Shown: in pieces, positions 48,388-57,160 of the stretch
Layout: every line of letters starts with the position of its first letter
Position numbering within the stretch: the first letter of the stretch is position 1
Position numbers and translations under genes: made by a program
Assembly: GCA_012927585.1 (NCBI GenBank)
Contig: JABBOY010000006.1
Coordinates: 186,001 to 250,000 of the forward strand
Length of the DNA stretch: 64,000 nucleotides
Direction of reading: 5' to 3'
Origin: Glaciimonas sp.
GTDB lineage: Bacteria > Pseudomonadota > Gammaproteobacteria > Burkholderiales > Burkholderiaceae_D
The notes under the pieces: model-generated
The model's database searches: none
What the model was told of the DNA's origin: nothing
What the model saw: only the letters and a program-made list of their open reading frames with translations

Positions 48388-51093
48388 ATGCGATCTAATA
48401 CCCCCAATACGATTTTCCGCGCCGACTATTCAGTGCCCGCTTACACAGTCAGCACCGTGGAAATGGGCTTTGATCTCGACCCGCAGTCGACCCGCGTCGC
48501 CACCCGCATGACGATGACGCGCAATCCGGCGGCAACCAGTACAAAGGTAGTGCTGTATGGCGAGACGCTGGAGTTGCTATCGCTGCGCATGAATGGGATA
48601 TTGCTAGGTAAGCGCGCTAAGGGCGGCTACACCATTTCCGGTGCGATTTTGCAGATTGCCGATGCGCCGGACGACATCACGCTGGAAATCGAAACCTTGA
48701 TCCATCCAGACCAAAATACCACCATGATGGGACTGTATGTCTCGAATGGTAATTTCTTTACCCAATGCGAAGCCGAGGGCTTTCGGAAGATCACTTACTT
48801 CCCGGATCGCCCGGACGTGATGGCGAAATACACGGTGATGCTGCGCGCCGACAAGAAAAAATATCCGGTTTTGCTGTCCAACGGCAACCTGGTGGAGGAG
48901 GGCAATCTTGACAATGGTCGCCACTATGCGAAGTGGGAAGATCCGTTCAAAAAACCCTCTTACCTGTTCGCGTTGGTGGCCGGCAAGCTGGTCTGCCAGG
49001 AAGAAAAATTCAAGCTCAAATCGGCCCGTAAAGTGTTGCTGCAAGTCTGGGTTGAGCCGGGCAATCTCGACAAAACCCAGCATGCGATGGCGTCCCTGAA
49101 AAACGCCATCCGCTGGGACGAACAGCGCTTTGGGCTGGAGCTGGATCTGGACCGTTTCATGATCGTCGCGGTAGGCGACTTCAACATGGGCGCGATGGAA
49201 AACAAGGGTTTGAATATCTTCAACACCAAGTACGTGCTGGCTAATCCATCGATTGCCACCGATGCCGATTACGCGAACATCGAATCGGTGGTCGGCCATG
49301 AATATTTTCATAACTGGACCGGCAACCGCGTCACCTGCCGCGACTGGTTTCAGTTGTCGCTGAAGGAAGGCTTGACGGTGTTCCGCGATCAGGAATTCTC
49401 GGCCGACATGATCGGCTCCGACAGCGGCCGGGCGGTCAAGCGCATCGAGGATGTGCGAACCTTGCGCCAGGTGCAGTTTTCCGAAGATGCCGGCCCGATG
49501 GCGCATCCGGTGCGGCCTGACAGCTATGTCGAAATCAATAATTTCTACACTGTCACGATTTACGAAAAAGGCGCGGAAGTGGTGCGCATGTATCAGACGC
49601 TGTTGGGGCGCGACGGTTTCCGCAAAGGCATGGATTTGTATTTCGAGCGGCACGACGGTCAGGCCGTATCCTGCAACGATTTCCGCGCTGCGATGGCCGA
49701 CGCCAATCGGCGCGATCTGAGCCAGTTCGAGCGCTGGTACAGCCAGGCCGGCACGCCGCGCGTGAAGGTGCAGACCAAGTACGACGCCAATGCGCAAACC
49801 TATGAAGTGACGCTGGCGCAATCCTGCCCGGCCACATCCTTTGAGGATAAAAAGCAGCCATTCCACATTCCGTTTGCAATCGGCTTGCTGAACGCCAGCG
49901 GCAAGGATATGCCGTTGCATCTGGAAACCGTGCAGAAAAAAGGAAAAGCGCCGGCCGAGAATGTACTAGCCGGCCAAACCACTTGCGTACTGGAATTTAC
50001 CAAGTCCCGCCAAACCTTCCGTTTCACCCAAGTAAGCGAAGCGCCGATTCCATCGCTGCTGCGTAATTTTTCGGCGCCGGTCATGCTCGATTACGCTTAT
50101 TCGGATCAGGAGTTGGCGCACTTGCTGGCGTTTGACAGCGATCCGTTCAACCGCTGGGAAGCCGGCCAGCGCCTGGCCATGCAGCGCTTGCTTGCCCTGA
50201 CTGCAACGCTGCAAGCTGCCGCCGAGCCGGCACAAGCGGTGCTGGAGCTGGACAGCTTGTTTATAGAAGCCATGCGCGCTACGCTCAACGATGCGGCGCT
50301 CGACCCGGCCTTCCGCGAGTTGATGTTGACATTGCCGTCGGAATCCCTGTTGGCCGAGCAATGCGCGGTGGTCGACCCGCAAGCGATTCATGCTGCGCGC
50401 CGTTTCATGCGCAGCACATTGGCGCGGGCGCTCAAGGCGGATTTCCTCGCCATTTACGAAGACCATCTCGGCAGTGCGAAATACAGCCCCGATGCCAGCT
50501 CCGCCGGCAAGCGCGCCCTGAAAAATCTGGCGTTGTCGTACCTGTTGGACTGGAACGATGACAGTGTATTGCAACTGGCGCATGCGCAAGACGCCGCTGC
50601 TGACAACATGACCGACCGGATGGCAGCCTTGGTAGGCTTGGTCAACACCGGCAGCAAGAGCGCAGCCAAGCCGGTGCAGCGTTTTTACCGGGATTTCAAG
50701 AAAGAAGCGCTGGTGGTCGACAAGTGGTTCAGCCTGCAAGCTACAGCGCGCAGCACCGATGTGGCAGCGGTGCGCAAACTGATGACGCATCCTGCATTCA
50801 CCATCGCCAACCCGAACCGTGCACGCAGCCTGATTTTCAGCTTCTGCAACGGCAATCCGGCGCAATTTCACGCGCCCGATGGCAGCGGCTATGCATTCTG
50901 GGCCGAGCAAGTAATCGCGCTCAATGCGCGCAACCCGCAAGTCGCTGCGCGTCTGGCCCGTACCCTGGATCACTGGAAAAAATACCAGCCGGCGCTGCAA
51001 GTGCAGATGCAAGCCGCGCTGCAAAAAGTCGCAAAATCGAAAAAATTGTCGAAAGACGTGGCGGAAGTGGTGTCGAAGGCGCTGGCGGCTTGA
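48388..51093 (+). CDS. pepN: Aminopeptidase N (alanyl aminopeptidase, M1 family)
   Basis: Zinc metallopeptidase that removes N-terminal residues from peptides, about 901 residues. Substrate-anchoring GAMENKGLNIFN (about residue 268), zinc motif VVGHEYFHNWTGN (HExxH, about 304) with the third ligand Glu in LKEGLTVFRDQEFSAD, and the catalytic Tyr in YTVTIYEKGAEVVRM are visible. The C-terminal half matches the gammaproteobacterial-type PepN. The ATG at 48388 is chosen; a TTG 30 bases upstream is possible. A hairpin follows, then fbp. Confidence 0.95.
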   Translation: MRSNTPNTIFRADYSVPAYTVSTVEMGFDLDPQSTRVATRMTMTRNPAATSTKVVLYGETLELLSLRMNGILLGKRAKGGYTISGAILQIADAPDDITLEIETLIHPDQNTTMMGLYVSNGNFFTQCEAEGFRKITYFPDRPDVMAKYTVMLRADKKKYPVLLSNGNLVEEGNLDNGRHYAKWEDPFKKPSYLFALVAGKLVCQEEKFKLKSARKVLLQVWVEPGNLDKTQHAMASLKNAIRWDEQRFGLELDLDRFMIVAVGDFNMGAMENKGLNIFNTKYVLANPSIATDADYANIESVVGHEYFHNWTGNRVTCRDWFQLSLKEGLTVFRDQEFSADMIGSDSGRAVKRIEDVRTLRQVQFSEDAGPMAHPVRPDSYVEINNFYTVTIYEKGAEVVRMYQTLLGRDGFRKGMDLYFERHDGQAVSCNDFRAAMADANRRDLSQFERWYSQAGTPRVKVQTKYDANAQTYEVTLAQSCPATSFEDKKQPFHIPFAIGLLNASGKDMPLHLETVQKKGKAPAENVLAGQTTCVLEFTKSRQTFRFTQVSEAPIPSLLRNFSAPVMLDYAYSDQELAHLLAFDSDPFNRWEAGQRLAMQRLLALTATLQAAAEPAQAVLELDSLFIEAMRATLNDAALDPAFRELMLTLPSESLLAEQCAVVDPQAIHAARRFMRSTLARALKADFLAIYEDHLGSAKYSPDASSAGKRALKNLALSYLLDWNDDSVLQLAHAQDAAADNMTDRMAALVGLVNTGSKSAAKPVQRFYRDFKKEALVVDKWFSLQATARSTDVAAVRKLMTHPAFTIANPNRARSLIFSFCNGNPAQFHAPDGSGYAFWAEQVIALNARNPQVAARLARTLDHWKKYQPALQVQMQAALQKVAKSKKLSKDVAEVVSKALAA

Positions 51094-51101
51094 CATGTTT
51101 T

Positions 51102-51131
51102 AGTAGTGCAGGCACGGAGGCCTGCACTACT
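51102..51131 (+). terminator. Strong hairpin between pepN and fbp
   Basis: AGTAGTGCAGGC pairs perfectly with GCCTGCACTACT around ACGGAG. No T-run follows, so termination is uncertain; it may be a palindromic intergenic repeat (the arm GCCTGCACTAC also occurs upstream of pepN near 48143). Confidence 0.5.
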
Positions 51132-51172
51132 TACTATCGAATCTTGCGTAATTTTATTCAAAAAAGGAACAC

Positions 51173-52174
51173 ATGAAACGCATCAGCCTGACCCAATATT
51201 TGGTTGAAGAACAACGCCAGCACAACACTATTCCGGCTGAATTGCGGCTTTTGATCGAAGTCGTCGCGCGCGCCTGCAAGACCATCAGCCACGCGGTCGG
51301 CAAGGGCGCTTTGGGTGAAGTCATGGGCAGCGCCGAAACGGAAAACGTACAAGGCGAAGTTCAAAAAAAACTCGACATCATTTCCAACGACATCCTGCTC
51401 GAAGCTAATGAATGGGGCGGCCATCTGGCAGCGATGGCGTCGGAAGAAATGGAAACCATCCACCTGATCCCGAACCGTTATCCAAAGGGCGAATATTTGC
51501 TGCTGTTCGATCCGCTCGACGGATCTTCCAACATCGACGTCAATGTCTCGATCGGCACCATTTTCTCGGTTCTGAAAGCGCCGGAAGGCATGGGCGTGCC
51601 GACAGAACAGGATTTTCTGCAACCGGGTAGCCAGCAGGTCGCCGCCGGTTATGCGGTGTACGGTCCGCAAACCGTACTGGTGCTGACCACCGGCAACGGC
51701 GTCAATTGCTTCACGCTGGACCGCGAAATGGGTTCCTGGGTGTTGACCCAGCGTAATATGCAAATCCCAACGGAGACCAAAGAATTCGCCATTAACGCTT
51801 CCAACGCACGGCACTGGTTCCCGCCGGTGACGCGTTATGTGAACGAATTGCTGGCCGGCGACAGCGGCCCGCGCAGCAGCAATTTCAACATGCGCTGGAT
51901 CGCTTCGATGGTAGCCGACGTGCATCGCATCCTGAGTCGCGGAGGCGTCTTCATATACCCCGCCGACACCCGCGACACTAAGATGCCAGGCAAGCTGCGC
52001 CTGATGTACGAAGCCAATCCAATGGCGTTTCTGGTTGAGCAGGCCGGTGGTGCCGCCACTAACGGTGCCCAGCGCATCCTGGATATTCAGCCGGAAAAAC
52101 TGCACCAGCGGGTTCCGGTTTTCCTTGGTTCGAAGAGCGAAGTGGAGCGGGTGACGGCTTATCATCAGGAATAA
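51173..52174 (+). CDS. fbp: Fructose-1,6-bisphosphatase class I
   Basis: Gluconeogenic phosphatase removing the C1 phosphate of fructose 1,6-bisphosphate, 333 residues. Visible motifs are [15 protein letters not shown] (about residue 63), the metal-binding [20 protein letters not shown] (about 109) and [20 protein letters not shown] with [19 protein letters not shown] (phosphate/sugar site). AAGGA lies before the ATG. Works in reverse of the fbaA-linked route at the left end of the window. Confidence 0.97.
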   Translation: MKRISLTQYLVEEQRQHNTIPAELRLLIEVVARACKTISHAVGKGALGEVMGSAETENVQGEVQKKLDIISNDILLEANEWGGHLAAMASEEMETIHLIPNRYPKGEYLLLFDPLDGSSNIDVNVSIGTIFSVLKAPEGMGVPTEQDFLQPGSQQVAAGYAVYGPQTVLVLTTGNGVNCFTLDREMGSWVLTQRNMQIPTETKEFAINASNARHWFPPVTRYVNELLAGDSGPRSSNFNMRWIASMVADVHRILSRGGVFIYPADTRDTKMPGKLRLMYEANPMAFLVEQAGGAATNGAQRILDIQPEKLHQRVPVFLGSKSEVERVTAYHQE

Positions 52175-52668
52175 AAGCAGATCTTGAAAATTTCTGTATT
52201 TTAGTGGGTGTATTTAGTAACTAGCTAGGTTATATATGCGGTAATGGCAGTATATTTTTATATACTCCTACTTTATTGAAAATACATCATAGATTTATGT
52301 TTCTTTGTTGAAATATAATGCAACATCCATGTATGGGTAATAACAGTTTTCAAGGAGTCCGCGCCGCTCGTAATTGCGCCCAATCCTGCATGCCGAATGG
52401 ATGCATCGTCTGAAGCCGTGCGATTCAATTTTTTAGTTGCCGCTATTAAAAATTATTTTTTACCGGGTTTTTATTCTTGGATTGCTCGGTTAATTTTGAG
52501 AGATATTGCAGCTATTAAATCATGATTTGCCGACTTTTAACGATGCTGCGAAGCTAATTTCACATGTTTTGGTCTGTGCGCAAAAAGGCAGAAACAGAAT
52601 CTTCCAAAATGTGTTCGGCAACTAAAAAGTTAAAAACTAATGGGAATTTTCTTCCCTGCTGAAAGCTT
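52175..52668. other. AT-rich intergenic region before the phytochrome operon
   Basis: About 490 bases without a convincing gene; short open frames lack ribosome sites and protein-like composition. It is clearly more AT-rich than its surroundings, carries repeat copy F at its left end, and must hold the bphO promoter, which I could not fix. Confidence 0.45.
52202..52269 (-). repeat. Dispersed intergenic repeat, copy F (reverse orientation)
   Basis: Read on the minus strand: AGGAGTATATAAAAATATACTG, then ACCGCATATATAACC and ACTAAATACACCC. Head and left palindrome arm are intact; the right arm is lost. It lies 30 bases after the fbp stop. Confidence 0.6.
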
Positions 52669-53226
52669 ATGAACGTCATGATTTCACTCAGGGAGGCGAC
52701 CTGGCCGATGCATCTTCGCCTGGAAAAACGATTGTCCATCAAGGATCGATTTTCTGAACTTGCCTGTTATCGCCACCATCTGGCGCTCCTCGAATCGTTC
52801 TACACCGCCGCCGAGGCCGAATGGAGCCCGTGGCTAGCAGCGGTTCTGAGCGACCTGCCCGCGCGCTATAAAGCGCCGCTGCTGGGCCGCGATCTGGCGG
52901 CTCTCGGTGGTACGCCAATCCTGGGTGCAATTGTTCCCACCGCCACCGACTCGGCCTTTGCTCTGGGTAGCTTCTATGTACTTGAAGGTGCGACGCTGGG
53001 TGGTCAGCATCTGCTGCCGTTGGTGGAGCGTCGGCTTGGCCTGTCGGCCCAGCACGGTGCGTCGTACTTGGCGAGCTACGGATCTGAAGTGGCTGTGATG
53101 TGGCAGCGTTTCGGCGCCGCGGTTGAATCCCATTGCCAGACTGCCCACGCTACTGGATGCGCTATCGCTGGCGCCAATGCAACTTTCCAAGCCATGGAAA
53201 ACTGGCTGTGTGGAGCACAAGCATGA
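52669..53226 (+). CDS. bphO: Biliverdin-producing heme oxygenase (bacteriophytochrome-associated)
   Basis: Opens heme to biliverdin, the chromophore of the phytochrome encoded next. The 185-residue protein has a heme-ligand region ISLREATWPMHLRLEKRL (proximal His about residue 15) and the distal-helix segment FALGSFYVLEGATLGGQHL (about residue 103), typical of BphO proteins. No strong ribosome site; two ATGs lie five codons apart. The stop overlaps the bphP start by four bases (ATGA), so enzyme and apoprotein are made together. Confidence 0.9.
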   Translation: MNVMISLREATWPMHLRLEKRLSIKDRFSELACYRHHLALLESFYTAAEAEWSPWLAAVLSDLPARYKAPLLGRDLAALGGTPILGAIVPTATDSAFALGSFYVLEGATLGGQHLLPLVERRLGLSAQHGASYLASYGSEVAVMWQRFGAAVESHCQTAHATGCAIAGANATFQAMENWLCGAQA

Positions 53227-55409
53227 CCATTAATGAAATTCGTTTCGGTCAAGTTGACCTCACGACCTGCGACCGGGAGCCGATCCATATTCCCGGCGCG
53301 ATCCAGCCGCACGGCGTCCTGCTGGTGGTAGACCGCCACACTCTCACTATTTTGCAGTACGCCGGGAACACCCGCCTGTTGCTCGGAGTTGAGCCGAGCT
53401 GCCTGTTGCAATGCGTGCTGCCGGACCTGTTCGAGCCACCTATGCTTGCGCCGCTGGTCGATCAACTGCGTGCGTCGACGACCAGCGCCGAGCCAATGAT
53501 TTTACTGGACTTGACCACCCGCAGCGGCCAACTGGCGTTGACCGCCACCTTCCATTTCCAGGGCGAGCTTGCGATCATCGAACTGGAACCGGCACGCAGC
53601 AGCCGCACCGCGAGCGGCGATCCGCTGACGCAAGTGAAGACCATGCTGGCGGCGCTGCAATCGGCTAAAGATGTCGAGGCATGCTGCCGCACCGCTGCAG
53701 CGCAGGTGCGCGCCGCCATCGGTTTTTCGCGGGTGATGGTGTATCAATTTCTGCATGACGGCAGCGGCAAGGTAATCGTCGAGGACAAGGCGGATAAACT
53801 CGACAGTTTTCTCCACATGCATTACCCCGCTTCCGATATTCCCCAACAAGCGCAGGCAATGTATCGACGCAGTTGGTTGCGCCTGATTCCCGATATTAAT
53901 TACACGCCTGCGCCGCTGGAACCGCCTGTCATCGGCAGTAACGGCCTGCCGCTAGACATGAGCAGTTGCGCTTTGCGCAGCGTATCGCCACTCCATCTCG
54001 GATATTTGCGCAACATGGGGGTGGGCGCGTCGATGTCTCTTTCGATCATGATCGGCGACGAGTTGTGGGGTTTGATTGCGTGTCACAACGAGGCTCCGCG
54101 TCATATGGCGGCTGATTTGCGGTTGGCCTGTGAGCTGTTTGCCCAGCTTTTTTCGCTGCAGCTCAATGCCAGAATCGAGAAAGCGGCGGCCCAGCGGCGC
54201 ATAACGCACCAGCAGACGCAGGCCGCACTGGCCATAAGCTTGCCCTTGGCCCCGGATATTGCGACCGAATTGGTGGCAGGCAAGGTAACACTGCTCGACC
54301 TTATCCCGGCCGGCGGAGCGGCGGTCTGGTTGGGCGGCAAGCTGCATACCGTGGGCCGGACGCCGCCTGCCGACGCCATCCACGCATTGGTGGCTTGGCT
54401 CAAAGGGGTGGCGCTACCGGTGGTCGACACCTTTCAGCTCGGCACCGTTTTTGCGCCAGCCATACCGTGGGTCGACACGGCTTGCGGCTTGCTCGCCATC
54501 TCGCTGTCGCGCCACCCGGAGGACTATGTGCTGTGGTTTCGCCCCGAAGAGGTACGCACCGTCACCTGGGCCGGCGACCCAGGCAAACCGGTCGAGGCTG
54601 GCCCGCACGGTCAACGGCTCACGCCGCGCCTGTCGTTCGCTGCGTGGAAGGCTGACGTGCGCCATCAAGCGGCCCCTTGGGATGTGGTGGAAATCGAGAC
54701 GGCCCAGATCTTTCGCTTGTGGTTGCTGGAAACCGTGTTGCGGCAAATGGCGGATTTGGCGCGAGAAGAACGCGAGGCGGCGTTTGAGCGCCAAAGCATG
54801 CTGATGTCGGAGTTGGATCATCGGGTAAAAAATACCCTGGCCAATATTCAAGCTTTGGTGCGCCAGACCAAGACGCAAGCCAGTTCGCTGGAAGATTTTG
54901 CGCTCGGGCTTGAAATGCGCATTCGCTCCATGGCCCGGGCGCACGACCTGTTGGGCGAAACCAGCAGGAAGGGAGCCTCGGTGCGCAGGCTGGTTGAGGA
55001 TGAGCTGGCCCCGTTTCAGACCGGGAAGAACGGTAACAGCCGCATTTCCGGTGGCGATGTTTTGTTGTCGTCCAAGGCCGCCATGCCATTTACCATGGTC
55101 ATGCATGAGTTGATTAGTAATGCCGCCAAGTACGGCGCCCTGTCCACTTCGACCGGCAATATCGACATCAGTTGGTCGCGGGCCGCAGACGGCGGCACCT
55201 TGGTGCTCATATGGAAAGAGCGCAACGGCCCACAAGTCGAACCGCCGACACGGCGGGGATTCGGTTCGGTAGTCATCGAACGCAGTTTGCGCCACGAACT
55301 GAAAGGGAGCGGTACCCTGAGTTTTGATGCCGACGGCGTCGGCTGCGTCATCAGCATTCCAGCTGAATACATTGTGCCCGATGAAACGCAGGAGGCTACC
55401 CATGTCTAA
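53223..55409 (+). CDS. bphP: Bacteriophytochrome sensor histidine kinase (HWE/HisKA_2 type)
   Basis: Red/far-red light sensor, 728 residues. Order: N-terminal PAS with the biliverdin-binding Cys16 in LTTCDREPIHIPGAIQPHG; GAF with the PASDIP motif (about residues 202-207); PHY domain (region around residues 330-500, including LWFRPEEVRTVTWAG); and a kinase of the HWE/HisKA_2 family, with phospho-His533 in ELDHRVKNTLANIQALV, MHELISNAAKYGALS (N-box) and the late GFGSVVIERSLRHEL. No PAS9 domain follows. A receiver gene overlaps its end by eight bases and is the likely partner. Confidence 0.94.
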   Translation: MTINEIRFGQVDLTTCDREPIHIPGAIQPHGVLLVVDRHTLTILQYAGNTRLLLGVEPSCLLQCVLPDLFEPPMLAPLVDQLRASTTSAEPMILLDLTTRSGQLALTATFHFQGELAIIELEPARSSRTASGDPLTQVKTMLAALQSAKDVEACCRTAAAQVRAAIGFSRVMVYQFLHDGSGKVIVEDKADKLDSFLHMHYPASDIPQQAQAMYRRSWLRLIPDINYTPAPLEPPVIGSNGLPLDMSSCALRSVSPLHLGYLRNMGVGASMSLSIMIGDELWGLIACHNEAPRHMAADLRLACELFAQLFSLQLNARIEKAAAQRRITHQQTQAALAISLPLAPDIATELVAGKVTLLDLIPAGGAAVWLGGKLHTVGRTPPADAIHALVAWLKGVALPVVDTFQLGTVFAPAIPWVDTACGLLAISLSRHPEDYVLWFRPEEVRTVTWAGDPGKPVEAGPHGQRLTPRLSFAAWKADVRHQAAPWDVVEIETAQIFRLWLLETVLRQMADLAREEREAAFERQSMLMSELDHRVKNTLANIQALVRQTKTQASSLEDFALGLEMRIRSMARAHDLLGETSRKGASVRRLVEDELAPFQTGKNGNSRISGGDVLLSSKAAMPFTMVMHELISNAAKYGALSTSTGNIDISWSRAADGGTLVLIWKERNGPQVEPPTRRGFGSVVIERSLRHELKGSGTLSFDADGVGCVISIPAEYIVPDETQEATHV

Positions 55410-55770
55410 ACGGCGGGCCTTGGTGGCCGAGGATTCATTGCTTATTTTAGTGGCCCTGGAAATGCTCTTCGAGCAGCATGGCGTGAACATCGTCGGCCAA
55501 GCCTCGACCGTAGCAGACGCCTTGGCGCTAGCGGAAAAGGGCGGTTTCGACATCGCCATCCTCGACATCAACCTGCACGATGAAATGGTGTTTCCAGCGG
55601 CTGACCTGCTGCACCAGCGCGGCGTTCCTATTGTTTTCACCACAGGCTATGCGCCCAACGAGATGGTGCCGCCACGCTTTGCTGGCACGCCGATCATTCA
55701 GAAGCCCTACGACGCCGATGCGCTGATGGATTTGGTGGAACAGGCGTTCGCCCAGGCCGAGCTGCAATGA
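55402..55770 (+). CDS. Single-domain response regulator, partner of BphP
   Basis: A 122-residue CheY-like receiver with no output domain: RRALVAEDSLLILVALEMLF (acidic pair), phospho-acceptor Asp55 in DIAILDINLHDE, IVFTTGYAPNE and conserved Lys in IIQKPYDADAL. GGAGG precedes the ATG, and it overlaps bphP by eight bases. Small receivers of this kind are the usual partners of HWE-kinase phytochromes and act by protein contact rather than DNA binding. Confidence 0.88.
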   Translation: MSKRRALVAEDSLLILVALEMLFEQHGVNIVGQASTVADALALAEKGGFDIAILDINLHDEMVFPAADLLHQRGVPIVFTTGYAPNEMVPPRFAGTPIIQKPYDADALMDLVEQAFAQAELQ

Positions 55771-55967
55771 GCGTGATCAACTGTTTTGATTGCCTGTTTT
55801 TCACGTGCAATGATGGTGCTATGCCAAAAAAATTCGGACGGAATGCAGTTAATCTCCATATTGCCACGATCGCTGCTGCGTACATATTGCGTGAAACGGC
55901 GGTTAACCCGCAGCCGGGATACTGGGCGCAAGATAAGGGAGCAAACAAGGGAAGATGATAAGGGAAC

Positions 55968-56387
55968 ATGAAGAAAATTCGCGTATTGATTACTGACGAC
56001 CATGAGCTGTTTCGACGCGCGTTGCGCTACTTGCTGGAGGCGGACCCCGCTATCGATGTCATCGGCGAGGCCAGCAGCGGACAGGAAGCCTGCGACATGG
56101 CCAAGGAGCGCCTTGCGCAAGTGGTTTGCGTGGATTGGAGAATGGCTAAAATGGATGGGATCGAAACAATCCAGCGCCTGATTACAGTGATGCCGCAGAT
56201 TAAAATAATCGCTCTGTCAGCGGGCTTTGAACACGGCACTGAAGCGAAAATGTTGGCTGCAGGAGCTGATATTTACATTAATAAAGAAGATGTCAGCGGG
56301 AAGTTGCTGCCTGCCATTCATGCGTTCTTTCCGCGCCGCAAGCTGGTTGATGGCGTTGCTCCGCATTCCGGTGTAGCTGACATATGA
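55968..56387 (+). CDS. Receiver-domain protein of the NarL type lacking the DNA-binding domain
   Basis: A 139-residue protein: receiver RVLITDDHELFRRALRYLLE, phospho-acceptor Asp56 in VVCVDWRMAKMDGIE and Lys in YINKEDVSGKLLPAI. The sequence resembles NarL/FixJ-family regulators but stops after about 20 residues past the receiver, with no LuxR-type helix-turn-helix. The usual switch Thr is Ser (IALSAGFEHG). GGGAAC precedes the ATG. It overlaps the next gene by four bases (ATGA), suggesting a second signalling pair about 200 bases after the phytochrome set. Confidence 0.8.
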   Translation: MKKIRVLITDDHELFRRALRYLLEADPAIDVIGEASSGQEACDMAKERLAQVVCVDWRMAKMDGIETIQRLITVMPQIKIIALSAGFEHGTEAKMLAAGADIYINKEDVSGKLLPAIHAFFPRRKLVDGVAPHSGVADI

Positions 56388-57097
56388 ATCTCCACACACT
56401 GTCTCCTGAAGCTGCGCAACTGATGCTTCAGGAACTGCGCGTGCGTCAGAGTGAACTGGAACTGCAAAACGCGCAATTGCGCCGGGCGCAGGTGAAATTA
56501 GATGTCGAGCGGGCGCACTATTTTGCATTGTATGACTTGGCGCCAGTGGCCTATTGCATCCTCGGCGCACAGGGATTGATTCTGCAAACAAACCTCGCCG
56601 CTGCCAGCCTGCTGGAGGTGACGCGTGCTGCATTAGTCAGTCAGCCGTTCATGCAATTCATCGTTAAAGCCGATCAGGATACGTATTGCCGATACCGCAA
56701 ACGGGTTCTTGCATCCAGTGACGCGCAGTCGTGCGAATTACGGATGGTAAAAAATGACGGCAGGCAATTTTGGGTTCATCTGCAGACCTCCGTAGCGCAG
56801 GACGCTGAAGGCGCGCTTGAGCTACGCACCGTATTCACTGATGTCACGCAACGCAAACAAGCCGAAGCGGAATTGGCCTCGATCCAGAGCATTGCGGAAA
56901 ATGCCAACCAGACCGAGTCGCGCTTTCTCGCCGCGATCAGGCATGACTTTCGGCAGCCGCTGTCGGCACTTGGGATTTATGCCAACGTGCTCAAGATCCA
57001 TGTCGCTCCAATCGGCCAGCCGCTCCTGGCGAACATGAAAGACTGCATAGCAAGCTTGAACCAACTACTCTCAAAAACAGACGGCCCCGAGAATTAA
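56384..57097 (+). CDS. PAS-domain histidine kinase fragment without ATPase domain
   Basis: A 237-residue protein: N-terminal helical region (SELELQNAQLRRAQVKLD, coiled-coil-like), PAS domain (about residues 45-160; YDLAPVAYCILGAQGLILQTN; ending FTDVTQRKQAEAEL) and a HisKA dimerisation domain with AAIRHDFRQPLSALGIYANV (His about 187). It ends at SLNQLLSKTDGPEN, where kinases of this family normally continue into an HATPase domain. So it cannot autophosphorylate alone. No ATPase remnant is visible downstream before addA. Either a true truncated protein or the result of deletion. Confidence 0.78.
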   Translation: MNLHTLSPEAAQLMLQELRVRQSELELQNAQLRRAQVKLDVERAHYFALYDLAPVAYCILGAQGLILQTNLAAASLLEVTRAALVSQPFMQFIVKADQDTYCRYRKRVLASSDAQSCELRMVKNDGRQFWVHLQTSVAQDAEGALELRTVFTDVTQRKQAEAELASIQSIAENANQTESRFLAAIRHDFRQPLSALGIYANVLKIHVAPIGQPLLANMKDCIASLNQLLSKTDGPEN

Positions 57098-57160
57098 GGG
57101 CGGCTTGGAATAGATTAAGCGGCCAGCCAAAGTTCCCGAGTGTGCAACCAGCGCGATTTT

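Noticed and set aside
48604-49920. Long minus-strand open frame opposite pepN
   Set aside because: Antisense to a conserved peptidase; composition (His/Arg/Gln-rich) is typical of shadow frames.
51158-52165. Minus-strand open frame covering fbp
   Set aside because: Exact shadow of fbp with no domain signature.
54414-55643. Minus-strand open frame opposite bphP
   Set aside because: Overlaps the conserved kinase domain; no independent support.
55767-55958. A 63-codon open frame overlapping the BphP partner receiver (ATGA)
   Set aside because: The overlap resembles true coupling, but there is no ribosome site, no domain and no similarity I recognise; left out as unsupported.
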